Positions 1-10,222 of a stretch of 64,000 nt of DNA are shown here, piece by piece. The notes beneath the pieces are model-generated. The model was not told the DNA's origin. It worked only from the letters and a program-made list of their open reading frames with translations, and ran no database searches. A program made the position numbers and the translations under genes. The stretch is taken from positions 1,178,001-1,242,000 of the forward strand of contig NC_057320.1 in assembly GCF_000687475.1 (NCBI RefSeq). The letters run 5' to 3'. The number at the start of each line of letters is the position of its first letter. The stretch's first letter is position 1. Source of the DNA: Ustilaginoidea virens (lineage: Eukaryota; Ascomycota; Sordariomycetes; Hypocreales; Clavicipitaceae).

Positions 1-3000
1 AACTTCGGGCCTTTAAAATAGCTAACTTTATTAACGACCCTTCTATAGCAAGGCACTTTGATAAGTCTGAACAGGCCCTTCTACTACTAATACTAAAGAA
101 CAGCTATAGTGAAGAGGCTGCAGAGGCTATAGACTAGTATAATAACCCAGAGGAAGCCTATCTTTTGCTAATAGCCCAGTACTGCCACTCACCAGAAGTA
201 CAGTAGGCACACTTATACCCTACCTTTCATACCCTTACATTTACCAGTTATAAGGACACCTTAGAGGCTTTTAATAGCGAATTTAACAGCTATATTTCTC
301 GCCTCAGAATTCTAGGTCCTAAGATCGACTCTTTCGACCAAATTAACCAGTATCTTTAGGCTATAGAGGTGGTATTTACCCGCTAGACGGAACGCCAACG
401 CTCTATAATTAGGGCTTATAGCGCCCAGGGCATTATTAACAGCAGCAAATTTAACCTCCAGTATTTTATAGTTAACCTTCTAGAAGAACAGCATTCTAAG
501 GGGTCTAATAAGGTAGCAGCTAATAATAACCCTAAGCAGCTCAAGGCTTCCAAGGATTCTAAAAATAAAGGGTCTACTAATACCGCTTCTACTAATAATA
601 GCAAGAATAATTCTACTAATAATAGGAAAAAGAAGCAGCAAAAGAAGAAGGAACAGGACTCTAATAATAGCAGCAAACAGCAAGATATCAAGGCCTTTAT
701 TATAGGCAACTATAATACCAAGGATACTAATATATCTTATTCTTCTTCCACTACATCCACTAATATAAGCTATAGTGCGAAATCAAGCAGCAGGACCCCT
801 AAAGATGCCCTTCTTTACGATACAGGCTCTACTTGTCATATTGTTAATAATAAGAAGCATTTCACCACTTTTCACCACTTTGAAAAGGATAATAAGCCTA
901 TAATTACTACTAGTGGTGGCCCTATCTCCCCTACTAGTTGGGGCACAGCACGATTTACTATGCTACAGGGCATTAATCCTACGAAATGGGGTATTATAGA
1001 GCTCAAGAATGCACTATATATTCCTACCTTAGATATTAACATCATTAGCGGTGTAAAGCACTATGCCGCTAAAGGGGTACTAATTAAAAATCAGCTTTAG
1101 TCAGCAAGCCGTAAATGCATCGGCATTTTCAACTTCGAAAAATACAGCTTTTTCCTTCCACAGAAAGGAATAGACACACCACTACTACATCAACCTTGCA
1201 GCCATTATACTGTTACTAATAGTATAACAGTAGAGGTCCCCAGCCCTACTAACCCTGCTGATTATAGTGATCCTAAGGATACTACTATTACCCCTATTCC
1301 TACTATCACGACTAATAAGGAACCTATAGAGGCTACTAGCCCTACCACCCAACCTTCTGCTATTACGACTAGCGAAGACCCTATAGAGGCTACTAGCCCT
1401 ACTACTAACTCTCCCGCTATTACGACTAGCGAAAATCCTGTAGTGGCTACTAGCCCTACTCCTGCCCCTATAGCAGCTAATACAGAATATCAGAAGCTAT
1501 TACAATTAGCCGGCATTTAGCATATACGGCTAGGGCATATAGGTATGCAGCTACTTAAAAAGACCTATGCTAATACCCCTGGTCTACCTAACCTTAATAA
1601 GGTTAAAGATGCTGATTTTCGCTGCCTAGCTTATATTCAGGCTAAAAAGGTTAGAAGACCTTCTAAAGATACGATACCTAATTCAGCTAAATGCCTAGAT
1701 ATTATAGAAGGTGATACTTTTGCTATATCACCTATGCCATATAATAAACGACCTATTGCCCTTATATTAGTGGATAGAAAATCCCGATTCCATTAGCTTT
1801 ACTTACTGCCTAATAGGGAAGGCACTATTGTATTTAAAGCATTACAGAGCTTTATACAGAGCCTATAGGTCAGATATGGTAAAACGCCTATTAAATTCCA
1901 CTATGATGGTGGAAATGAAATCAACAAAATGCTTAATGATTAGCTTATCGAATAGGGTATAGCTTTTAATACCTCTTACCCCTATATTCACGAACAAAAC
2001 AGCCTAGCTAAGCGTTCCATTAGGGTTATAGCTAATAGGCTACATGCTACTATAGCCTGGTTAAGGCTACCATCTAACCTCTGGTCTGCTATAATTACTA
2101 GCGTTGTTATGCTAGTAAATATAATAGCTGTTATTAACAGACCTTTTAGCCCCTATCAGGAGCTATTAAAGGATTATAACCAGATAACACCGGAGCACTA
2201 TCCTAACCTTATTAACCTTAGGGCTATTAGAGCAGCTATTGATGTGCTTATACTATACGAAAAGCGTGTAAAAAGCCGCAAATTAGCGCCCCGTACCGAG
2301 CCTAGTAGGCTCCTTACCACTCTAGGTAATAATACCTACCTGGTCTACCTTCTAAAGAAGAAGGTTATTACTAAAACAACTTTTATTACCTTTATTCACC
2401 AAAATAAAGGTATAGGCCCTATTTCTAGTAGTCTAGAAGGAGACTTTCATAGAGGGCAAAATACAAGTTCAGAGGGGGTTTCTAGCAGAGAACCTGCTAT
2501 TTTACTAGATAACCTAGAAAGCATTCCTAACCCTACTAACTCTACTAACCTTACTAGCATTACTAACACTAATGCTATACCGGATGACCTAGAAAGCATA
2601 TCGGACCCTACTAATTTTACCAGCGTTACTAATACTAATGCTACCGTGGATTACCTTCCTAAGTCAGAAGGTATTACACTACAGTCCCCGGCTACTATAA
2701 AGGATGACCTTATAGATATCCTTACTAGCCTTACTCCTGCCGACCTTGCTGGCCCTACTGGCCTTACTGGCCCTGCTGGCCCTGCTGGCCCTGCTATACC
2801 TGCTAGCCCTACCGACCCTACTAGCCCTACCGACTTATCCCCTAATCAGGATTTATACCACCTGATATGGGATTCCTGCTATGCAGCTAAGCGTAAGCTA
2901 GCTAAAAAGGCCCCTAATGGTACGCCTAATAGCTGGAAGGATGTGCTACGAAGCCCTGAAAAAGACCTTTAGATAAAAGCACTATTTAAGGAATTTAAGC

Positions 3001-4568
3001 AGCTTTTAGATACTAAAGTCTTCCAATTTATTCCTAAGTCTAGCATTCCTATTGATAGGAAAATTATACGCAATAGGCCTATTTTTCGGGTTAAAAAGGA
3101 TGCTAATAATCAGCCTATAAAATATAAGGCTAGATTAGTAGTCAAGGGCTTTATGCAAGTCGAAGGAAAGGACTTCTAGCATACCTATGCTTCTACCTCT
3201 ATTCCACCCACCTAGAGGGTTATACTAGCTTTAGCTGCTAGTAATAACTGGGAAATAGAGCAAATTGACTTTATAGGCGCCTTCCTAAATAGCGAACTTT
3301 CTGAGACTATTTATATGGATATTCCTAATGGATTCCTTAAATTTACAGAAAGTCTTCTAACTGATAGCAAGCTTTGGTCTAATATACAGCGCCAACGGCT
3401 ACTAACTTTGCTTAAAGAAGCTGGCTTTGACCCTTTTATAAAGCAAGCTATCTTACTAAAGAAGGCCCTATACGGGCTAAAATAAGCACCCCGCGAATAG
3501 CAACACTGGCTAAAAGACTTGATTTCTAATAAAGGCTTCTTACCTTTAGCTTCTGATGCTGCCGTCTTTTATAATAAGCAAACCAGCACCTTTATCGTTA
3601 CTTATATTAACGATTGCCTATTAGTTGGTCCAAATATAACTTATATTAACCAGCTAAAAAGGAAATTTCATAAGGTCTATACTATAGAAGACCGCGGTCC
3701 GGCTTCCTTCTTCTTAGGCATACAAATTATACGAAATAGAAAGGAAGGTCTATTATGGCTACACTAAGCCTAATTTATAGCAGAGGTCTTAGCTAAATTC
3801 GGCTTACAGAATACTAAACCTCAGCTTATTCCACTTCAACTAGGGATTATAAATGAATCTAGTAGAAAAGATCTTAGCCCTACTAATCAGAGCCTTTATC
3901 AGAGCCTTACTGGCACTATAATGTAGCTTATGATGATGACTAGACCCGACCTAGCATTTCCTACCCAATACCTTTCTCGGTTTATATCGAAAGCAACTAA
4001 TATGCATCTAAATGCTGCAAAGGGCAGCTTTAGCTACCTTAAAGGCACTAAGAACCTAGCTATTTGCTTTAGTACTACTAAAAGCAACTAACAGCCTATT
4101 ATAACCGCTTATTCTGATAGCGATTTTGCTAGCTGTAAAGAAACCTCTAAATCTACTGGAGGCTTCCTTACTACTATTAATAGTGGTCCTATTAGCTGGC
4201 GTTCTAAGCGAGCCTCTTTAGTAGTGCTATCTACTTTAGAAGCTGAATCTGATGCATTACTTGAGACTATCCGTGAGGTATAGTGGCTTTCTAACCTTTG
4301 TAAGGAACTGGAAATTGATATCTTACGCCCTATACCGCTATATTGCGATAACCAGGGCTCTATTTCGAATTCTAACGACTCTAATCAGCACGCTTGCACT
4401 AAGCATACGCTATTAAAATTCCGGTATATTAGGGAGCAAGCCCAGCTGGGCTTGGTTAAAATTACCTACTTACCTACTAATAGTATGCCTGCTGACGGTC
4501 TTACCAAGCCACTGCCGAGCCCTAAATTTACTAGGTTCCGCGAGTTACTAGGCCTTAGGGCCTGCTAA
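1..4568 (+). pseudogene. Copia-1 copy A gag-pol, RIP-inactivated
   Basis: The Gag-Pol reading frame is broken by many nonsense codons. The protease DTGS motif is near 817. The RNase H core (SDSDFA) is near 4,110, and the terminal TAA is at 4,566. At the reverse transcriptase active site the usual YVDD reads YIND, so a catalytic Asp is lost by a G-to-A change. Open stretches of 80-290 codons remain (1,545-1,796, 2,109-2,972 and 3,519-3,767), but none is a separate gene. The linker between protease and integrase holds several Thr/Pro-rich repeats of the type TSEDPIEATSP. Confidence 0.9.
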
Positions 4569-4689
4569 TTTATACTAACATATTTTTACTAAGGTTTTTC
4601 TTATATTTTTCCTTAGCACTTTTTACTGCATTTTCTTTCCCTATCCTTTACACGATTAGCTTGCTACTATAGTAGCTAATCAGAGGGGG

Positions 4690-5485
4690 TGTTAAAATCC
4701 TATAGTAGCCTACTAGGCTGCTGGCCTAATGCCCTGCTGGCCTAATGCCCTGCTGGTCTAATGACTTACTGGCCTACTGACCTTCTAGTCCTTATACCGC
4801 CTCTTGGACTTATAGTAGTATTACCTTAGGCCTTTGCCTTTTACCTTAAGGATTTTCAGTGGATTATTTACTGTATATCAAGTAAGGTAGGCCTTGTTGA
4901 AAAAGTGTGGCATTGCTAAATTAGCGTGGTTGCCTACTAGCGTGGTGGCGGCCTACTAGTGTGGTGGCGGCCTACTAGTGTGGTGTGGTATTGCTAAATT
5001 AGCGTGGTGGCCTACTAGCGTGGTGGCTAGTCTACTAGCGTAGTGGTTGCCCACTAGCGTGGTGGTTAGTCACTAGCGTGGTGGTTGGGGTGGCCGGATA
5101 TAGCGGGGTTAGTCGGATATAGCGGGGTTAGTGACGAGCATTACGGGGAGCTCTCTTATTGGCTACCCTAGATGCCTGGGCCCACCCCTCCTTTATGTAT
5201 ATATAGGATAGCTTTCCCCCTTCTTTCTAGATAGTAGAAGGGTAGCACAATCGAACCTGTTAATGCACTACATGCCTCTTAACTCCCACCTTTCCTGCGT
5301 TATTCTGGTTATCTTATATTTGCTTTGCCTTTACACTTGCCTCGCTTTATAGCACTTGTATAGTCTTAGGACTTAGTGACGAATCTAGTATTTATACTAA
5401 GATTAAGTCACAGGTCGCAGACAGTCTTGTGCCATCTAGCTAGCTAGTAAGGCTTTGCTTTATAGTGACCTTTAGAATTGCAATA
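4690..5485 (+). repeat. 3' LTR of copia-1 copy A (796 bp)
   Basis: The LTR begins TGTTAAAATCC just after a purine tract (CAGAGGGGG) and ends GCAATA, like the other copia-1 LTRs. It is about 57 bp longer than those of copy B because of an extra GGCCTAATGCCCTGCT-type duplication near 4,725 and extra GTGGTGG-type units at 4,915-5,085. A TATA-like sequence lies near 5,203. Confidence 0.92.
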
Positions 5486-8400
5486 ATAGAGTATATTACC
5501 TTAAGCTAGATATACTTTAATAGGCGATTAATAATAACTATAAGGAATTACGGGTTGGATATATTATATATAGGAAGATCTATTATAAAATCGATAGAAA
5601 TCTATAATTAAAATCGGTCTAAAATAGGTAATAGCTATAGTAGGCCTTAGTATAATTATCGGCTTTTATATGCCCTACAGTATTGGCAATTCTAAATATA
5701 TCTTACTACTGCTAAAGATATATTATCGAAATAGTAATCTCGATATAACAACTAGAATATAGTATTCTTCCCTAGATAGCCTATAATAGGTAATTTATAG
5801 CATCGCTATATAATTATAGTAGTTAAAGGTTTAAAAGAAGGGAGTTATATCTACCCCTAGTAGAGAAACGCACTATAGGTATTTAAGGTATAATCTATAA
5901 TCTATTCCTTTATTAAAGCCTTAGTGAGAAAATATCTCTCGCCTTTCGCTACTACTATTTAGTATGCCCTATATATTTCATCCGCGGCTATAGCCTAATC
6001 CTAGAGTGCCTAAAGGTAAGAATCAGCGAAAATATATAAGCTATTAGGTAAGCTAAATCTTAAAGGTATAGCTATAGGAACCGGTTTAGTAGTTAAATCT
6101 AAATAAAATATTAAAATCGATAGCGATTTTAAAATCTAGCTAATCTTTAGTATTATACTACTAGCTTTCTATTCCTATTGATATAGAGTATTAGAGCATT
6201 AAGCCTATAATCCTAGCTTATACTAAAGATAGAAATTAAAGAGCGCTAATATTTCAGCCTATCTAGCCTACTATTCTAATATCTTATAGGGTTAAATAAA
6301 ATACTTTAGATTCTTATAGTCTATAAGAATAGTAAATAAGGAGGCTATTAATTAGAGTTCGGCTAATTATACCTTAAGATAAAAGATAATAGCAAAAAGC
6401 TCCTTATTATAAATTATATAGTTCCGTTCGGCATCTATTAGGCATATAGAATAATATATAATAGGGTAAAAGACTCTATCCTCTTTAATTTAAAAAAGGT
6501 AGCTACTAAAAGCAGTATTAAAGCTATCTACTTTAAAAATTATCTTTTTATTAGGGTCCTATTAAGCGAGAACTAAATATAAGATAAAGTAATACTTAAG
6601 TGCTTAGAATGCCTCCTCTTCTTTATTTAACTATTAAAAGGGAACTTTTTTCTTTATTAACTTAATTAAAGGTTTAATAAATCAGGAGAAGTTAGGGATA
6701 AAATTACAGTAAAAATTTATAAAGCTAAAGAAGCTTTAGACCCCCTTTAGTTTTATAGGGGCTTTCTAGTTCTAAATAGCCTTAATCTTTTTAGGGTTTA
6801 AGTAGATTTTTTCCTACTATTATAATATAACCTAAATACTAGACCTTTATTATAGTAAAATTATATTTCTCTAAGTCTAAATTAAAACCAGCATCTTAAA
6901 GTCATTAGAGTATATCTTTAATGCATTTTATATAATCCTCCCTCGATCCTAAGGTATAAATAAAGATATTATTAAGGTATATAGTCGTAAAATCCCTAAG
7001 TATATTCCCTAAGGTCTTATTAATATATCGTTAGAATATTATAGGGGCTTTAATAAAGCTAAAACGTATTATAAGCTACTTAAAAAGACTAAATCGTATA
7101 TAAAATATAGTAAGGTATTTATCGCCTTCTATAATATAGATTTTATAGAATACTATATATATATCGACTTTAGTAAACTATTTTGCCTAAGATAAAGATC
7201 GTAGGGTCTCTTTAATTAGTAGGAGGGGGTATTAGTCTTAGGCTATAACCTTATTTAGGGCTTAATAATCTATATAAAAACGCTACCCTTTATTCCCCTT
7301 TTTAGCTAAAAAGACTAAAGCTATTGCTAATAAAGAGCTCGCCTAAATCTATCCCTTATCTATAAGGTCGGTTACCTATCTCTAAACCTTAAGTAGCTAG
7401 TCTTATAGTATATTATATAATAGGCCCTAAGGTAGGTCTAATATACTTCTATTTAGGGCCTTCTTAAGCTAAATATAATAGTCTAATATACCCTAGTATA
7501 GAGGAAGGCCAAAAGCCTTTTCTTTATTAAATAAGTCGCTAAATTCCTATAACTCTAAGGATAGTACTTATAGCTTCTATAGAAATAATATAGGGTCCTA
7601 ATACAGCGGAAGTATAATATAAAGGATACGTATTATCTCTTATAGGCTTATAATAATAAAAAGGGTCGATTAGTCTTTAGAATGCTTTACCTACTAAAGT
7701 ATACTATAGAAAACTAAACTAAAAATATTAACTATAGTAGGGCTAGATTGCTATACTACTAATTCCTAAATAATAAGATTGCCTATCGCTCTAATCTTTA
7801 TCTAATATTATTTCGCTTATAATATTATATTATAGTATTCTATCTAAAAGAGACCTAAGATAATATTATAGGTAAGGCCTAAGATTATATAAAGTATAAC
7901 CGTAAAAGGCTAACTATTAATATCGATATTTATATAAACAATATATATAATAGAGGAAGTCGCTTCCCTATATTCCCCTAAATGGCTCTAAATCTTTACT
8001 ACCATTCTAATTATCTTATATTATAGTAGGCAGATAGGTTAGAGACCTAATTATTATACCATTTTTTTCGCTTATAGCGCTATAGCAATTATAATCCGAG
8101 TCGATTAAAGTATTAATAAAAGTATAAGATTTATATAATATTAGTACTAAAAAGGGGTACTTATCTATATATTCTATAATCTCTTTTATCTCTTTTATAT
8201 AGGGTTTTTTTTATAATCGATTAGGGTTTTAAGCGTATACTTTAAGCCCTTTCGTAAGATTAGGCTTAAAGGCTAGTCTTTTCCCTAAAAGTCGTTATTA
8301 CTATTATCCTTAGTAGCCTAGGAGTCTATTATAGCTACCTTAATTATTCCCGGTCTATAGGCCTTTTGCAAATAGTATTTCTATATATAATAGGTGGAAG

Positions 8401-8709
8401 CACTATAATAAAGGTATAAATCCTTCTCTTATTACTTATTTAAGACCTCTTATAAGACCTATTCGGCTATATATTACTTACTCTTTAAAGCAAGCTAATT
8501 AATACCTATTATCTATATATTACCCTCTATATCCTAATTATTATTTTATCGGTCGTAAGGAGGGCTAAAATAGTGCCTAAATATTAGGCTAGTCTTAAGG
8601 TTAATAGCAATCTAATAATAGCAGTTAATTACTAGGTAGTAATTATTATAAGAGACCCTAAGTCTGATAATCTTATCGGCTATCCTAGCATTTAATATAG
8701 AGTAGAGGT
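5486..8709 (-). pseudogene. Ty3/gypsy gag-pol fragment (zinc knuckle to integrase), RIP-degraded
   Basis: On the minus strand, from high to low coordinates, the fragment shows a nucleocapsid-like zinc knuckle (about 8,390, two Cys read as Tyr) and a Ty3-type reverse transcriptase. The RT region contains RFYIDY, ALNKVIA and FTKVDI at about 7,290-7,150 and a YLNNI catalytic box where YLDDI is expected. RNase H follows (about 6,600-6,250), then the integrase zinc-binding region at about 5,700-5,520 with NCQYC. All parts carry TAG/TAA stops. Copy A cuts it at 5,486 inside integrase. Copy B cuts it at 8,709 inside gag, which resumes at 16,044. Order and motifs place it in Ty3/gypsy (Metaviridae-like), not Ty1/copia. 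Confidence 0.85.
8705..8709. repeat. Target-site duplication of copia-1 copy B (left, GAGGT)
   Basis: GAGGT directly precedes the 5' LTR and is repeated directly after the 3' LTR at 16,044-16,048. This fixes both element ends and shows that the insertion is intact. Confidence 0.93.
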
Positions 8710-9448
8710 TGTTAAAATCCTATAGTAGCCTACTAGGCTGCTGGCCTAATGCCCTACTGGCTTACTGACCTTCTAGTCCTTATACCGCCTCTTGGACTTA
8801 CGGTAGTCTTACCAACCTTAGGCCTTTGCCTTTTACCTTAGGATTTTCAGTGGATTATTTACTGTATATCAAGTAAGGTAGGCCTTATTAAAAAAAGGTG
8901 TGGCATTGCTAAATTAGCGTGGTGGGCCTACTAGTGTGGTGGCGGCCTACTAGTGTGGTGGCTAGTCCACTAGTGTAGTGGGTAGTTACTAGCGTGGTGG
9001 TTAGTCACTAGCGTGGTGGCTAATTACTAGTGCGGTGGTTAGGGTGGTTGGAAAGGCTGGATATAGTGGGGCTGCTGACGTATTATATACGTGGCATAGC
9101 GAGCATTACGGGGAGCTTTCTTACTGGCTACTTTGGATGCCTGGGCCCACCCCTCCTTCGTGTATATATAGGATAGCTTTTCCCCTTCTTTCTAGATAGT
9201 AGAAGGGTAGCACAATCGAGTCTGTTAATGCACTATATGCCTCTTAACTTCCACCTTCCCTGCGTTTCTGGTTATCTTATATTTGCCTTGCCTTTACACT
9301 TGCCCTGCTTTATAGCACTTGTATAGTCTTAGGACTTGGTGAAAAATCTAGTATTTATACTAAGATTAGTTCACAGGTCGCAGACAGTCTTGTGCCATCT
9401 AGCTAGCTAGTAAGGCTTTGCTTTATAGTGACCTTAAGAATTGCAATA
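8710..9448 (+). repeat. 5' LTR of copia-1 copy B
   Basis: The LTR begins TGTTAAAATCC and ends GAATTGCAATA. Its U3 part contains a degenerate minisatellite built on CTAGTGTGGTGG at about 8,915-9,040. The 3' boundary is set by the adjacent primer-binding site and by the target duplication at the other LTR. Confidence 0.95.
9162..9200 (+). promoter_or_regulatory. Probable LTR core promoter (TATA box and pyrimidine-rich start region)
   Basis: GTATATATAGG at 9,162-9,172 is followed at about 9,180 by CCCCTTCTTTC. This is the usual fungal arrangement of a TATA box and a CT-rich initiation region. The same block is present in all copia-1 LTRs in the window. Its promoter function is inferred. Confidence 0.5.
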
Positions 9449-9463
9449 GGTTATGAGCCCGGG
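9449..9463 (+). promoter_or_regulatory. Primer-binding site matching the initiator tRNA-Met anticodon arm
   Basis: GGTTATGAGCCCGGG directly follows the 5' LTR. Its complement, CCCGGGCTCATAACC, contains the CAT anticodon inside the characteristic initiator tRNA-Met anticodon stem-loop. This is half-tRNA priming, as known for Drosophila copia and yeast Ty5, rather than pairing with the tRNA 3' end. Copies C (25,816-25,830, reversed) and D (from 32,583) carry the same site. Confidence 0.8.
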
Positions 9464-10222
9464 TTTTACTTCTTTGTTTTAACCCTACCTTTTTGTGTTC
9501 ACCCCTTGGTCTCTTTTGCTTATTAGTACTACTAATATAGCTATCCTTTAGTATCTTCGGCTCACCCTTATTAACTTCGGCTTACCTATTATCACCTTTG
9601 GCTTACCTTTATTACCTACGGTATTACCCTGCGGCAATTAACGGCGTACCTAACGGCAACTTACGGCGTAACCTCACGGCACTTTTAGCGTAACCTTACG
9701 TTATTTTCGGCGTAACCTACGGCACCTACGGATTTTATAGTGTGATATCTACCATACTATACCACTGTATAACACCTTTGCACCTAGTGTACGGCACCTA
9801 CTGCACTGTACGGCACCTGTTATACTCTTCCACTTATAGCACTTTTGGTACGGCATTTACGGCACCTTTTATATTACGGCACCTATAGCACCCACGGCAC
9901 CTACGGCACCTACGGCACCTACGGCACCTACGGCACTTACGGCACCTTTATATTACGGCACCATATAAGCACCTTGAATACCAACGCTATAATACGGACT
10001 TGCACAACGCCTACAGCATCCGTGCTTTTTTATATTGAGACCTGCCGCTATATTCTGCGGTTACCTTTTATAGTAGGCTACTAGCCACTATATTTACTAG
10101 CTGTCTAGCTAGTTACTCGGCTATTTTACCAGTTATTCGACTATTTTGCTAGCTATTTAGCTAGTTATTCCTCTGTTTTTACAACTATCGGCACCATTTT
10201 TCAACGGATTTTTAAACCCTTT
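9464..10222 (+). repeat. Untranslated leader with ACGGC-type tandem repeats
   Basis: The leader between primer site and gag is dominated by ACGGC-containing repeats. At about 9,630-9,730 it has CGGCGTAACC-like units, and at about 9,850-9,970 a near-perfect run of the 9-mer GGCACCTAC. An incidental frame (9,845-10,084) encodes Gly-Thr-Tyr repeats. Copies C and D hold the same repeats in shifted frames, so this is probably RNA structure or a regulatory region rather than coding sequence. Confidence 0.7.

Larger units (their letters stand above)
1..5485 (+). mobile_element. Copia-1 copy A, Ty1/copia LTR retrotransposon, cut by the left window edge
   Basis: This is the right-hand part of a copia-1 element. 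The first bases match copy B from about 10,685, inside gag, so the 5' LTR, leader and gag start lie outside the window. Gag, protease, integrase, reverse transcriptase and RNase H follow in the usual Ty1/copia order, then a purine tract and the 3' LTR. Many TAG and TAA codons stand where copy B has TGG, CAG or CAA, which fits RIP. The element interrupts the integrase region of a minus-strand gypsy element that resumes at 5,486. Its target duplication cannot be checked because the left end is missing. Confidence 0.93.

Noticed and set aside
9850..9970. Regular repeats as a CRISPR array
   Set aside because: They are contiguous 9-mers without spacers, in a fungal retrotransposon leader.
9845..10084. 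Open frame with Gly-Thr-Tyr repeats in the copia-1 leader as a small gene
   Set aside because: The frame comes from the 9-mer DNA repeat. Copies C and D carry the repeats in shifted frames, so the protein is not conserved.
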